Source: Nautilus pompilius (taxonomy: Eukaryota; Mollusca; Cephalopoda; Nautilida; Nautilidae). Taken from it: 64,000 nucleotides of DNA. The stretch's first letter is position 1, and each line of letters opens with the position of its first letter. This document shows positions 40,801 through 55,800 of the stretch, one piece after another. The translations under genes and the position numbers were made by a program. The notes beneath the pieces are model-generated. The model made no database searches. It saw nothing but the letters and a program-made list of their open reading frames with translations, and was not told the origin of the DNA. The stretch lies in the NCBI GenBank assembly GCA_018389105.1, contig JACATO010000991.1, forward strand, positions 746,001 to 810,000, given 5' to 3'.

Positions 40801-43800
40801 CTCCAACTGAGGCCTGCAAGGTTTTGGCCTTAAAATGTAAGTCCAAATCACTCATGAGTGACAGGGAGTATAAAAGTATCCAGTGAACAATAGAAGAAAT
40901 TGGCACTCAGAAAGCTAAATTAAAAAATATTTTTAAGAGGAATGCTGATTTACCAATATACTCCACAAGCAGATGGTGGTCCTGTTGATTAGGTCTGTGT
41001 GAACATTTCAGTACTTACTTCCACCATGACTGCACTTCATTATAAATGTATTTATCAATCATTTACAGGCATTTAAGGAACATACCTGTGCTAACCATAC
41101 AGTACAAAAACAATTGTGATAACAAAAATACTTTGTTTATTTAAAGATACGGAAAGTTGGAGAGTATGTTGGTTGTTCATCTGGTTTAAGAGACTAGCTT
41201 TAATGTTATGCATTATATGGCTGCTTGGAGCAGGTTTAACTGTATTATTGCTTCAGGGTACCTGACAGATTATCAGATATCTAGCAGTATTAGCCCACAG
41301 GTGTCAAGGATCTGGATACTCAACACTTTGTTGTTGTTGTGCTAACTGTTCCTTCAGAAAAGGTACACAGTACCTAGAAGTTTGCAAATGGGATTTCAGT
41401 CATTAAAGAATCTTCCATGGAATAGCAGATGGAAGAGAGCAGTGGGTGAAAACAAACAAAGATGTAGGGTGAGCTCATTCTGTCTCTGTTGGGTATCAAC
41501 CCAAAGTGATTTCTCCCACTCTTCTCCATCAACCCCTTATCTGTGGCTAAATTTTCTGGGTACTCCAGTTTCCTATCCACGAGAGTTTTCTTCATTTAGT
41601 CAAAAAAATCATTTAAGTAATTTTTTTAAAATACTTGGAAAACCTTCCAGATTTGGACAATGTTAAAGACCGAAGAATGCATTTTACTCGGTATCAGCTA
41701 AAGGCTGCCATGATGGAAATTCTCCAAAAATATCGTTCAACAAACGTAAAAGTAAACCAACAAGGATAACTTGTGATATAAACAGCTAGAACACTCAATC
41801 TTGGTCAATAAACATCGGGGAGAGAGCTTGCTAGCATTATTAAAAAATTATTGTAAATCTTTTTATTTATACATTAACTCAACAGAAAAGCAACTGATGA
41901 AAATTCCAAGCCATAAATTTTAAATAAGTGTTTCTAGTGTTAAGGAGTTAGATATACCAGTCCCAGAGCCAGCAAATACAGAACAGTTTGATGTACTCAT
42001 TACATAAGGTAGGATTACAAGCAATTTGAGATTACTTAAACCTGGTAGAGATGCAGGACCTCATAACATTCTTCAACAGTTCATTTAAAAAAGAAATTTT
42101 ATTTATTTGATCAAGTATTTTAAAAAGGTGAGCAGCAGACAATAATGCACCTATTTTTTAAAGGAGAAGCAATAAAACATCGTCCCAATGGCTTCAAGTT
42201 GCTTACCTAAATGACTGCTTACAATGTTGTTTTATTATTACCTTATTAAGGACAGTTCACAGAATAGTCTATTCTAAGATGCCACCATAATAAATTCTCA
42301 AGATGGACATCAAACAAACAGACGTCTTGTGGAACAAATCTAAAATTTTTTAAAGATGTACATTAGTTGACATAAAAAAATCAAGTACAGATTTTGATAA
42401 ACATCCATATAAAAGACTTAGTTTAAGAAATGAGAGTCACTTCTGTTATAGTAAAGCATTTCCTAGAGAATGGGTAACAAGTGGTATATCGTCTCCATGT
42501 CAATATTTCAGTGGTAGCTTGCCACTGTTAAGTTTTCCATTTTTGATACTGCAATAGACATGAATATGATATTAGCGCTTACAGATTTTACCAACACTTA
42601 TGTTAAGGTCAATACCAAAGTTCGTTTGAAGTGGAATAATTTGCTTAATTGGTTTAAAAGTAAAAAGAAAAACCCCAAGATTATTTAAACAAATTATAAT
42701 TGTGGCAGATAGTAAATTAGGAAATATAGTTCCAAAAAAGTCTCTGAGGGTCATTATTAAGTAGATTCTTCAATGTAAAGAATAATGTATTTCAGATACT
42801 AAAAAAAAAAACTAACAAGATGCAGAAAATAATTATCCACAGTATCAAACATGAAACTAAAACTTTTAGTACCATTATGTGTCTTCATTTTCATGCTCAT
42901 CTTGCATGTGAAGTCTTGGAGTACACATTTAAGAAAGAATACTGAATATTAGAGAGAGTTCAGCATAGATTCACCTGGAGGTTTCTTGGTTTGAGGCATT
43001 TAGAACATGCCAGATAATTAGACACATCACATTTGCCTACAGCAGTTTCCATATTAAATGTCTATGGGAAGATGTGGCATGCAGTCTATAGTTAGAACTA
43101 CTAGGGTTTATAATCCTAAACTGGCAAAAATGTCTATATGGCCTTATATTAAATGTGGCTTTAGTAATAGAATTGTAAAAAAAATGGAGCAAATCAACTG
43201 TGGAACTTGAAGACTTTTTGTGCAAATCAATTAGAAATTCATGCTGATAGACATTTCTTCTTTCTCGGGGGTCTTTATATAAGCTGTGATGCCTTACTGC
43301 CACCTTGCAGAAAATAAACTAAACTGGCACGACCATTCAAGAACTTAATCCTCGCCTCCTAGCCCAGAGACTGCAAATAAGGTAGAAACCAAGTCAGGTT
43401 CAATTTCCGTAACCAGTTGCTGTAGTTTTATGACACCAGGTAATTATGCATTGCATTTTATCACCAAAAAGTACAAATTCATGGTATCTATCTTTGAAAA
43501 TGTTAGGGATACTGACAATTTTTGGGTATATTTCCATGTTTTATATACATGCAAACATGAACTTAATTTTGTGTAAATCTACACAGTATAACAAAACATT
43601 CAACAGTGTGTCCTGTAGGTTTACTTGTATTAGTTCCATGAAAACTAACTGGCTAAGCAGAAAGTCTAAAAAAATTCTAGATTTCTAGATGTGGGAAGAA
43701 ACCAGATTTACAAATTACTATATGCTAGGTACACTAATTTAAAAAGAAAGTAAACCAATGAAATTATGTTTATGTTTTTTTTCAATATACTTAACCAGCT

Positions 43801-46800
43801 CTAAATTTATTATTTCTACATAAACTGACAGCACTTTTAAATTAAACAATTAACAATATTTTATATAAAACCTAAATTACACCAATGTTTCTTACGGTAT
43901 AACTGACTTTTTATGTAAAATACTACAAAGAATAAGAAAAAAAAGGTTTTTCTTACCTTACAGATGCATTCAGTGCACGAATTCTTCAAGGTGGGAATGC
44001 TTTGCGCATGTTCGTATATCTTGTTTTCAAAAAGACATTTCCTACATTCTGGACAACAGTGTTCAGTCACAGGATTGGAACAAGACACCAGTGGACAGAC
44101 TCTTTTATGGCACTGAACACTGCCATCCTTACAAATGCAGGTCTTGCAGTTGTTTTCAAACTCCCCATTGTTTTTGACAAGTCTGTTGTTGAACAAACAG
44201 TCTGTACATGAGGGACAACACTGGCCCTGTACTGGATGAGAACAAGAGACTGATGGACAGGACTTTCTACAATCCACACTGCCTTCTTTGCAAACACACA
44301 TCTGGCAGGAGTCTGCACTATCAAGAACATAATTTCCATTGAGAATAATCTCATTGTTGTAGAGACAGTTTTCACATAGAAGACAACAGCCATCATCCAC
44401 AGGGTTGCTGCAGTTGACTGGTGGACACACTTTCAATGTACACTTAACGTTTCCCTTGACGCATACACACTGCAGACATCTGTTGGATGGATCCATAAAC
44501 ACTGCCCCATTAGGGAACTTGATACTGTCATAAAAACAGCTGTCACACACTCGACAACACTGTTCCTGTACTGGGTGAGTGCAGATTGTGCTGGGGCACT
44601 CAGTAGCCTTACAGATCACACTGCCACTCTGACACTGACAATTTCTGCAGGAATCTGAATCATGGACGAAATGCATGCCATTAGGAACAATACGACCATT
44701 ATAGATGCAGTCTGAACACTGAAGACAGCACTCACCCATTACTGGGTGACTACATCCAACTGGAAAACACTCTTTAGGTTGGCAAATCACATTACCATCC
44801 ATGCAAGTGCATTCACTGCAAGAAGCATTATTATCTGAAAACCTCTGACCATTGCTGAATGTCTGCCCCTGATACAGGCAGTCAGTGCAAGTCTCACAGC
44901 AGCCTACTAACTTTGGGTAAGGGCAAGATACTTTTGGGCACACGTTTCTTCCACAGACAACTGTCCCATACTCACAGGCACATGTCACACATGGATTACT
45001 GATGTCGGAAAACTTCTCTTGGTTTCTGTATAGCCTGTTCTGATACATACAATCTGCACATAATGGGCAGCAGCCAACTACAGCCGGATTTTGACACGGA
45101 GCCAATGGACACGCTTTTTCACTGCAAGTGACTGTTCCATTGCTACAGACACATTCTGAGCAGGCGTCTTGAGGGTTCACAAACGCTGTGCCATTCAAGT
45201 ACTGATGACCACGATAAGCACAATCTGAAATTTAAAAAAAAAAAAAAAATTGTATACCATCGCAGATGAATACTATGTCCATAATCATTAAGAAAGAAGC
45301 ATGTCTTCCCCAAGAAGGCATAGGACTGAACAGTAGAAACATTAGACAAAATGCATCTTTAAAGAGAAAAGCTCCATGCAGAATGTACCTAGCTTATTCA
45401 AAGATACATCTGAAAATTGCATTTACTTCTATGGCAGTCAGTTCGGTAAGTAAACTTGTACAGATAAAAGGCATCTGTAGCCTTTTTTGCATTTTCATTT
45501 ATCAATGACTGAGACAACAACAACAAAAAAAATATCCAGAGTTTCATTTTAGTTTGAATATTTGTCACACAGGAAAGCTAAATATTTTCATCTGATTTCA
45601 ATTTAATCTAAATTTTCTGTGTAAATAAAACGTTGTATATCTGAATCTGACAATATATTTTGTCATTTAGAAGGATAGTTGAGTTTTAACTTTTGAGTGG
45701 ATAAATTTCAGTAATCAGCCATAAATCTTTATACATGTTCATTTCTGGAGTTCACTGTGTGTGTGTGTGATAGTGTTTATGCTTTAAGTATATATAAAAA
45801 TTACCAGAATTTGCATAGCATTTTATCACCAAGAAGTACAAATTCATGGTCTCTATCTTTGAAAATGTTAGGGATACTGACAATTTTTGGGTATATTTCC
45901 ATGTTTTATATACATGCAAACATGAACTTAATTTTGTGTAAATCTACACAGTATAACAAAACATTCAACAGTGTTCCTTGTAGGTTTACTTGTATCATGT
46001 AAAGTCCATCTTTACCAGTAAATGTCATACCCTGAACAGATGGATAGACTTGGTAAATCTTTATTGAGACAGTCACCTATTTTTTTACATAAATGTGATC
46101 CAGAGTATTAACTAACTTCCCTGTACTGTCTTATTACTTAAATAATGAGCATGTGTATGACTAATCCTGTTTCATTTTCATTTAGAAAAATAAAATTAGT
46201 TTTGTAAAGAATTTTTGGGTGTTAATTAATCTTAAAAAAATATGACGTCATTCTTAATTCTATACGCTAAATTTGATACTGTAGATAAACATTTTCTCAG
46301 ATTGTTTCTTAATCCTTTCCTGTTAAAATTACCAATACCAGCCATTTAATGATCACTTGTGTTTTATATTGTAGATAGTACATGCATAAGAATGCTGGTC
46401 CATTTCATCATTTCCTCCATGTATATTTAGTGCCTCGTTTTCCTGCAAAAGTGACTTTTGAACTACATGTATTACCTAGTAGCTACATCTACTTGCCATA
46501 CGATGGAATTCAACACCGAATCCTTTTATTCTGGTGATGTCCGGGATCTCAGGTGTGTGCATACTTCAGATCTCTCACCATTTATTTAGTCAGACAGCAA
46601 TGATGTGACATCAAGAAATGCATCATAGAAAGATATAATTAAATGGAGTCTGAGCCACCTGAAGCCGATCAACATGCCAGCATTTTTGCAGTCTGTTTGC
46701 CCAAAGACTGATGTCCCTAATGATGCAAGACAAGTGGATTTCTTCTATGAACTAATACCCAAAGATTTCTCCCACCACATGGCTGTAGCAACTAAATGCT

Positions 46801-49800
46801 ATGCAACACAGACCCAGAGAGAGGTAGAAAGCAGAGCTGATAACACCTGAATGGACACCACCAAAGAGGAGATGAAAGCATTTGTAACAGTAAACATAAT
46901 CATGGGTCTCCATTCTGTTTTGTCCATTAAGGATTTTTTGAGTGAGAATGACAGAAAGTAATGACAGTGATATCTTCAAAACTGAAACGGTATTGGCTCC
47001 TTTGTGATGACAATTGAGTAATTTTAATCTACATCTTTTCTTTTTATTACTTTCTGCATTATAAATTGAATTTTTACTTTCAGTTTCTAAACATATTTAT
47101 TTTACATTTGGATTATTAAACTGTGTGTTAAGTCAATAGTGGTATTTGAGTTGTTCCATGACTTCTTAATATGTTTTTTTTTAAATAATTTTAACCAGGT
47201 AGGTGCATTTTGTGCAGCCACCTTGGAAATTTCCTACACTTTTGTGCATATTAAGTATTGCATTCTCTGATTGGGAAAGGGTTTTAAAAAATAAAATTAT
47301 CAGAGATTACAAGTCACCAACAATGATACATCTTTGATAAGTATGCAGACAAAGACAGCTGATGCCTAGCCTTTATTCCCTATATGGAAACTAACAAATG
47401 GTCAGTCTAAGGGGACATACTTTGGCAAACCAGGCAGCAGTCGCCTTGTGCAGGATGCTCACAGATGGTAGGAGGGCATAGTACTGGCCGACACCTCACT
47501 TCCCCGGGAAAACACACACACTCCTGACACTTATCGTGAAGCTTTGTGAACACCTGACCCACTTCAAATTTCTGTCCGTCAAACTCGCATCCTTCACAGA
47601 CAGCGCAACATTTGTCTGGCTGCTTCACAGGGTTAGGACACTCAACAGCAACACAACTGGTGGCAACGCAATGAATGGAGCCAGCCTACAATGTTCACAA
47701 GAAAGCCAATGTTACTGTGTATAAAGCTGTGTGAGCCAAGTAAAGACAATACAGTAAATAAATGAAGAACTTTAGATCAAGACATCATTAGAAAAAACAA
47801 ATGAAACTTAGTGTTAAATTCTTTCACCACCATATTCCATAAGAAATTTACACATATTCATACATTTGTTTCCAGATTGTTCCTTCAAAGCTTCTAAAGT
47901 AATCAATATACCAAGTAAAACAACAATCCAATATGAATACTAACTAAAAGACTTGAATCTTTTTAAAAATAAATTTGCTCTGTCTGCTACAATACGTTGT
48001 CTAATATGTAAGAAAACTGTGAAAGAAAGAAAGAAATGATATGTAGAAATCTGGCTTTAACAAGGTTTTTGGCCTTAAACTGACATCAAACTGTGTACAG
48101 CGCTCGTTGTATAGGTGGCAGCACCACCTGTGATTGGTTATCTCATTCCTGTAACTGTTTCACCGCTGTGTTTTCTCAATGCGTAGCATGCAATAGTAGT
48201 AGTTTTCTACATCAAATTACACTGCAAAATGACCATCTTACAACAAGTTTGGCAGGCCGCAAGTCATTTCTACTGCTTATGCTGAAGTTGAATTGTATCT
48301 TTATCAAGAGAGCTCAACAGCTGCATCCCCGTGACTTGCCAATGCACGATAAAGTGGATGCTTTTAACAGTGTGGGAAATTAAAGATTCAAAGCTGATTG
48401 CACAGATCCATCCTTTTTATAGCAGATTTCTAGAATTTTGAAAAGAAAAGTGAATGTTTCAAAATTGCTGTTAAATAAATAAGAATCGGGTTAGCAAACA
48501 AAAGTGTGAACGTGGCCAATGTTGATCAGAAAAAGAAATCAGAAATCCTAAACGATGGCTGCTTGTTATAAAAAATCTGTGGAAATCTATGTTTCAGTGC
48601 TTGATGACGACACTTTTGGAGAAATGACTGGTGCAGAAGTTGCTTCTTCTCTGAAAGACTCAGTAAAGAGGCTACAGAGAATGGGAATGGTGTGCCAGAA
48701 TAAGAAATTTTCAAAATCAGAAAGCAGATACTTCACTGTGCATTTTGCATTTATTCATCAGTCAAAATATAGCAAAAAATCTAGGTGGTTTTATTAATTC
48801 TGATCTCCAGAAAAAAATCACAAACTTCTTCAAAGTATAAGCCTAGCCCAGCAATCACAAATAGATTTGTCTGCAATTCTTCAATGACTGACATTTTAGC
48901 CTTGAGATCGTGCCTGCCTATTACATGATTGTTGATCGCTTGCTAATGTCAATTAGCTGAGAGCAATTGTACATACCGAACAGTAGCATTTCAAGCATGG
49001 GTCAGTGGGATCAACAAATTCCTGTCCATCTTGGAGAATCCTGTTTCTGTATTGACAAATATCACACTCAGGACAGCACTTCCCAGGATGTGTAGCTGGG
49101 TGGGAACAAGCTGGGTCACATACTTGCATCTTACATACGACTAAACCATGCTGCAATAACATTACAACTTTTTTTAAAAAAAAAAAAAACATTTTACACA
49201 AGTAATATTGTACTATCACAATCTAAGAAATTTTTCTTATATCACTGAAGGGAAACTTATTTCAGACTCCAGTCACTGCTGCATTCATATCTTATATTCT
49301 CTTTTCTGGTAAATCTTCCTAAAGTTCATTATGAGGCCCATTAAAATCCCCACATAAATATTCTTTAAAGCACAATCCGACTACATTAATGATCTTCACA
49401 AAAAATTCTGACCTGATCATAAAAGCATTTTACAAAGCATTATCACAGTGGTTAGTGATCTCTGAACAAAAAACTATAGTCTGTAAAAGTAATCTATGAT
49501 CAGTTTTTAAGCACAGCAATAACTGGACTATGAAGATCATTTTACTGTTTTACAAACATTCTTATAATACTAGTTCAGTATTAGTAGGTAACTTTTATTC
49601 TCTTAATTTGTACCAAATTTTCCTACCATACAAAGACAAAGTTGACAATTATTCTGTGGATGCACAAATCTTTCCCCATCATTGTACCGTACACCAGCCT
49701 TCTCGCAATGGACAGGACAAACTTCACAGCACTGCTGGAGCACTCTCTTAGGACTGGCACAGTTCAAAGGCGGACACTGAACTCTTTCACAAATGACAGA

Positions 49801-52800
49801 CCCATTCTGATAATAAAAATTAAAATCATCACAACATATTAACTAAGGCATCTGGATGAGAATTTTTATGCCATAGATATCTTTATAAGTTTGCTCCCAT
49901 TCTAATGCTAAAGTTAAGGCATTCATTATTTTTAAAGACTCAATTCCTATCATAGAGAGACTGCACAGGGTTCATTTTGGTAAATGTAAGAACTGCTGAC
50001 TTGATACAGGGTAAAAACAAGACAATATATATATACATAAGTGGATATCATCTCATCTGTCTAAATGTGAGGATCTGACTTTACTTAATCACATAGCTCT
50101 AACAGGACATAAGATCGATGTGGGTGATGTCAGGATTTTTAGCCAGTTCCTTTTCAGCTTCCAAATTAGGAAATTGGGACTCTTTATTCACTAACTACTT
50201 TAAACCTGATCTTAGCAATCAGAATTTATCCTTACTATTATTTCTTTATGTCCCCTCCTGCTGTCTCTCATGTTATTAAGTCCCAGCTTACTTAACTAAT
50301 TGTACATATATATTAACCCCTTTATGCTTTTGCGTTATTTTTTTACTTTTACAATTTTCAAATTAACTTTATTTCTGTTCTTTATGAGGTTGGTATATCT
50401 AGTGATTGTATTAATAAAGGCATGCAGCTAAAAATACAAACAAGTAACTGAAATATATACGAACATATTCTTACAATGTGAGGAATTTTTTTCGAATTTT
50501 GTTGCTCTATCTAACGAGAAATTATTGTTGTAACTAATATGAATTAACTAACTTTTTCTGTTGATGTAGTATAAGTAAATTGTGGAGTATATTTGTAAAC
50601 ATTACTGTGCTAGTAAGTACTACTGCCATTGTTATTCCAGAGTTTACTGATTGCATAACAGTTCTCATCAAAATATCCTTCTTTTCTGATCCATAACTGT
50701 TTTATATATCCATCATCTATGAAATGAAATGAAAAATTATTAAATCATAAAGTAGTGATTAGAATACCATAACTATCATTGTGAAAGAAAGCACAATGAT
50801 AAAGATGTGCATGCATTTTGTATAAGAACAAATGCTTATTCACAGTCAACAGGTAAAATGGCACCAGGACAAGAAATTGATAATAATTCCCTTGGCATTT
50901 CAGGAATCAATGTTTATTTTGAGATCACTTTTTGTGCTTCTTAGCATTCATTTGAATTGTCTTTAACCTTTTTCTTTCATTTCACGCATGCACAATAGCT
51001 ACTTGTTGGCTTCCAGAGTGGTGCAATAACGTTAACTGGTTGGTACAGGGGAGCAAGAAACCATGCCAAACAAAGTGGTCAACAGGAACTGAACTCATGC
51101 ACTCAGTCATGACAGGCCTGTACACTAAGCAATTGGTCATCTGCTGCCCTAGCCAAATACCATAGTAACCTTAAGTGAACTTGATTGTTGTATATGTGAA
51201 AAGGAAACAAACTATAACTGTCAAACATATTCCCATCCTGGCTGAAAAATTTTAAGTATGAAATAAAACTATGGTAAATCTGAAATCAAACCGTACCAAC
51301 AGAACTAGTAGATGTAGCTGTCATGCCGTTTTATTTTTACAGCATAGAAAGGCTGTTGCTACAATTAGTTAATTTTGACCTAAAAATTAGAATCGTATTT
51401 AGCTTCATTTTCGATCAAATATGGAATTTATTTTATCACAAACAGCCCCTTGTAAGCCGTTATAGAACAGAATTATCATTGTTGGTGTTCGCAAATGAAT
51501 GAAAGGTGGTCAGCGGCTGGGTTGTGAATGAAATTACCCCTTAGCAGTTGTTTTAGGCAATGGAGTCATTACTCAATTTAAATGCATACTTCTCTTCTAG
51601 TATCTACTTGAATATTATGTTTTCCTAAGACAAAAGGCATTTGCAGAGTACAGTTCTCACCTTGCAGGTGCAAATTAAGCAAAGGTTTTCATTTCCTGGT
51701 GGTCTAAACCTCTGGCCATTAAAGAATCTTCTGTGCAGGTAGAAGCAGCCATCACACTTGGCACAGCACCTATTATGAGGTCGTTCAGGGTGTGAACATT
51801 CAACGGGTGGGCAGTCTTTGTCTATTCTCTTACACGTTACCTTGCCAACCTGGGAGACAAAGCATTAATGTAGGCCCTTCAGAAACAATACTTTCTTTCA
51901 TTGTTGTTTTTATTTAGATAAGCTCTGCAAAAGATATAAATTCTAACCAACTTATAACAGATGTAGCGATATATCAGTATATTATAAAGAGAACCTAAAA
52001 TACAGCAATATTAAGAAAAATAAGTTTACTCAAAATGCAACCAGCTTTGCCATTAAACGGTACTCAGCAGACAATGCATGTGTATAGGAGACTAACTAGT
52101 TACAACAAAAAAACACTGACTCTTTTTTTTAATTAAAGGAGCGGAGGTTTGTATTTGTTTTATGGTACCAAACCATTTTTTATAAGGATACATAATGTAA
52201 CTTTTAACTTCTCTGTTCCCCCCCTCCATTCTTTCATTAAAACCTGTCAGAATTTTTTTTTTTTTTTAAATTTAAAAAAAGGGAGAGTGAGTGATCAATG
52301 AGCTTTTTAGAGTAATGACTGTTTGTTTTATCTCAGGGATACCTTGAGGAAAAAAACTATACATTTCTAAACTCTGCCGTAACATTCAGACTTGTACCTA
52401 TGATTTTTAAAAAAAACTATTTCAGATACACTCTGGAAGCTGGTTAATAGAAAACTTCATAATGGAATTTACTTAATGAGAAAGTATAGTTAGTGTAGCA
52501 GCCACAGAAAAGCTAATGCCATAGCAAAACATAACAGGTACAACAACAAACAAAAAACAAATGCAAGTAGACATTTCCAATGGAAGTACGATCACATCAA
52601 TTCTATTTGTTCTAGAAAAGCAGTTACATCTGGAAACATCTGATAACTGTGTCACTGGGGAAAATTCTTCAGTGGACTCCAGGTGGCGCTCCTCGAAGCC
52701 TTCATGGATAATATGGCTATCTTGAATACCAGGAGTCATGAGCTGTTTGCCAGACTTTACTCTTTAATTGAATGATACCAGATGGAATTCAAACTAAAGA

Positions 52801-55800
52801 AATCAAGAAGCCTTTCAATAAGAAAAGAGAAACTGGATACAAGAGCAACATTCAGTTTTAAGCCAGATCATACACAAAATCAGCAAACAGGCTGTGAAGA
52901 GCTTGAGTGGTGGTATGGTGCAACAATGAATGAAAACAGTCAAAGTGTTAGAGACAAAAATCAACCAATAGCTTTACCCAGAAAATGGCTTGGAATTTGG
53001 AATTTGCAACAAGGCCTATCTATCTAATTACTCTCTACTGTAAAGAGGTTAAACTGAAGTTGCCTCTAAGATTCCTAGTGGATAAATACAAAGCAAGCAA
53101 AGTGAACCTTATGATGCTCAAGGAATCAGATGACTCTAACAAAGAGTACAAGAAATTTGGCCACATAAAGATCAAGTGGTGGTCAAAAGCAAACAGTAAG
53201 GAAAGAAAAGACAATGGTTGCAGAAAGTAAAATGGGAAGAAGATACAAAATGAGAGTGAAAAGCAGCCAAGCAAGTACAAATGTGGGATGCCTTACAAAG
53301 ATCCCTTTCATGAAATGATATATGGTACATGGTACCGCTGAGGCTCAGTTTTATTACAGCCTACAAATGCAAAACTTGCAGAAGTGAAGTGATAAACAAA
53401 AGTACAGACTGTGCAGTAGCAACCAAACAATGGACCACATACTATCATCGTGCAGAGTTGTTCTGGGTAGCAAAATACACATAAGGCACAATCAAGCCTT
53501 TAGAAAGCTGGCAGCACCTGTTAACAATAAAAATTTAATGCAAACAAAAGAAAAGAACTGCTTTTACAGTCAACATGCTTCCATAAGGAAGGGCAATTCA
53601 ACCTCAGAATAAAAATCAGCACTCCTTCAGACTTTGTGCTGGACTCTGCCAATGATCGGAACATGGCAGCTGACTTGGAAGATATGCACTAATATCTAGA
53701 GATAATATCTATGACTAGGTAGAGACCAAACAAAACAAAGTTGTTTGCTGCTGAAGTCTGGGCTCCCAGTTTAAAAGTATGGATAAATACTAAAAAAAAA
53801 AAAAAAAAACAATTGTCTTTTTAGTAATAAGAATTTTGAAATAACTGAATAAATTACTGGAAAATGTATTTAATGATAACAGTGAAATCAATTTTTAAAA
53901 CTGTGCAAATAAATCTCTGAAAGTCTTATATGGCTGCCTGACTTGAAATTGATCAACTAAGCTAAAGTAAAAATTTTTAACAGCAGATATCATTCCTGGA
54001 AGTAAATCATAAAATTCAAATTTACAAAAAAAATATTTTAAAAATGTAATTTTATAATTATGAAACAAACAAACAAACAAAAAAACAGTCGTAGTTTAAT
54101 TCCATGTTCATTTGATTATTGCACTTTATATTTCTTGACATGAATTCAATGGCTTCTTTGACTCGTGTGTTCCACTCAAATAAAAATAATTCTACAGCTG
54201 GGATCTTTTCTTAACCAAAATTCTGGCAAAAGAATATTCCAGAAACCAAAATTAAAATAGAATTTCAGTCAACAGATCAGAAATCCGAAAAAAAAATCCA
54301 GCAATTTCTGGGTGATTAAACTAGTCTCCTGAATACATTTGTTACTGATCTGATTCCCCAAAATTTTACCCAATGAAACAGTTTTTCTCAACTTGTGATG
54401 AGTCTACAGGCAGATCATCATATTATAATTCAATATTTTATATTAAAAATAATACCGAAATCCAGACACTTTATTTTGAACATAAACATAAGCAATATAT
54501 AGGGATATACAAATTAGATATGGCTATACTATTAGTATTTCATGTGGTAACAGCCACTATATCATGTTTAGCATCTTTAATAATTTGTTTACAATAATCC
54601 CAAATTTTAAATTATTTATCTGATTCATTTATTATTGACCCATACAATGAACTCTTGCCTTAAATAAAAAAAAAAACTTTAAAAAATGTATCTAACCTTC
54701 TAATAAAATTTTAGTTTCTATTAACCAAAAATTTCTATTGACCAAAAGGGCGAACACCAATTATTTCAGTTAAAAGATGATTCGCTGTAGCTAAATTATT
54801 TTAACACCCAGCTCACAAGTCAGCCCTTAAGTACAGGTACTCCCCAACTTATGACTGGGTTCTGTTCCGACCAACTGGTCGTAAGTTGATATGGACGTAA
54901 CTTGAAGACCTATACGTATTTGACCTTTCTTTGGGGTATTTAATATGCATTACTAGTATGTACTGTACTATATAATACATTTTATTTTATCTCCTGTTAC
55001 TTGGACATTATGCAGACTATCTTTTTTGAAGCGATTGAATCATCCATTGCTTGCTTGAGTTTGAAAGTTTTCTTTGTTGTTATCTCCTATTCGTTCCTTC
55101 AAAGTCTTGAAAATACTTCTAGCCTTAGCTTGAATTGTTAGTAGGCTTATGGGTGCACGTTTTTGTATCTGGTCTTCCATCCAGATCATCAATAATTTCT
55201 CCATTCCGTGGATAGGTCCTTGTCGCTTCTGTTATTATCGTCGACTGCATGGCGGCCGAACCTTTTCCTTGTCTTTAAGAATAGTGGAGATCGTTGAATG
55301 GGACAACTGTAGATCACGTGCGATAACATTTACTTTCTTCCCTCCATCATGTTGGCAAATTATTTTCATCTTAACTTCTAAATCAAGTGACTTCCTCTGT
55401 TTCTTTCCTGGTGTATTGGTAGATGGAGAAATCTTCCTTTTGCATGACATCTTTGGGGGTGGTAAATCCATAGAAGCTAAGCGAGATACTTGCGATATGA
55501 CTGCTGAAGTATAACTGATGCCGAGAGAGAACATGATGCTGCCTCTGGGAGATACGCATTGCCATACTGACTCTTGTACGGCGTGCGGGAATATTTGAAT
55601 TTTTTTTTGACACACGATTCATAACTGGTCGGTTGTAACTCCAGGTGGTTGTAAGTTGCATAGGTCGTAAGTCAGGGAGTATCTGTATATAGTTCCACTT
55701 TGTTGAGAAAAAATTTGGGTTGTGGCTGAAATATATCTTCATTGACTCTAAATGGTATAAATCAATACTTTATGACAAAAGAAGATCACAGATATTTTTA

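Larger units (their letters stand above)
40121..43956. other. Intron 7
   Basis: Contains a faint LINE relic (42.0-43.3 kb) and the first 184-bp direct repeat (43,447-43,630). The 40.1-42.0 kb part is AT-rich with nothing recognised. Confidence 0.5.
45225..47420. other. Intron 6
   Basis: Contains direct repeat copy B and the piggyBac relic. The remainder is AT-rich. Confidence 0.5.

Noticed and set aside
55149-55514. Plus-strand 121-codon frame
   Set aside because: Antisense of the Tigger N-terminal coding in the 54,834-55,685 element.
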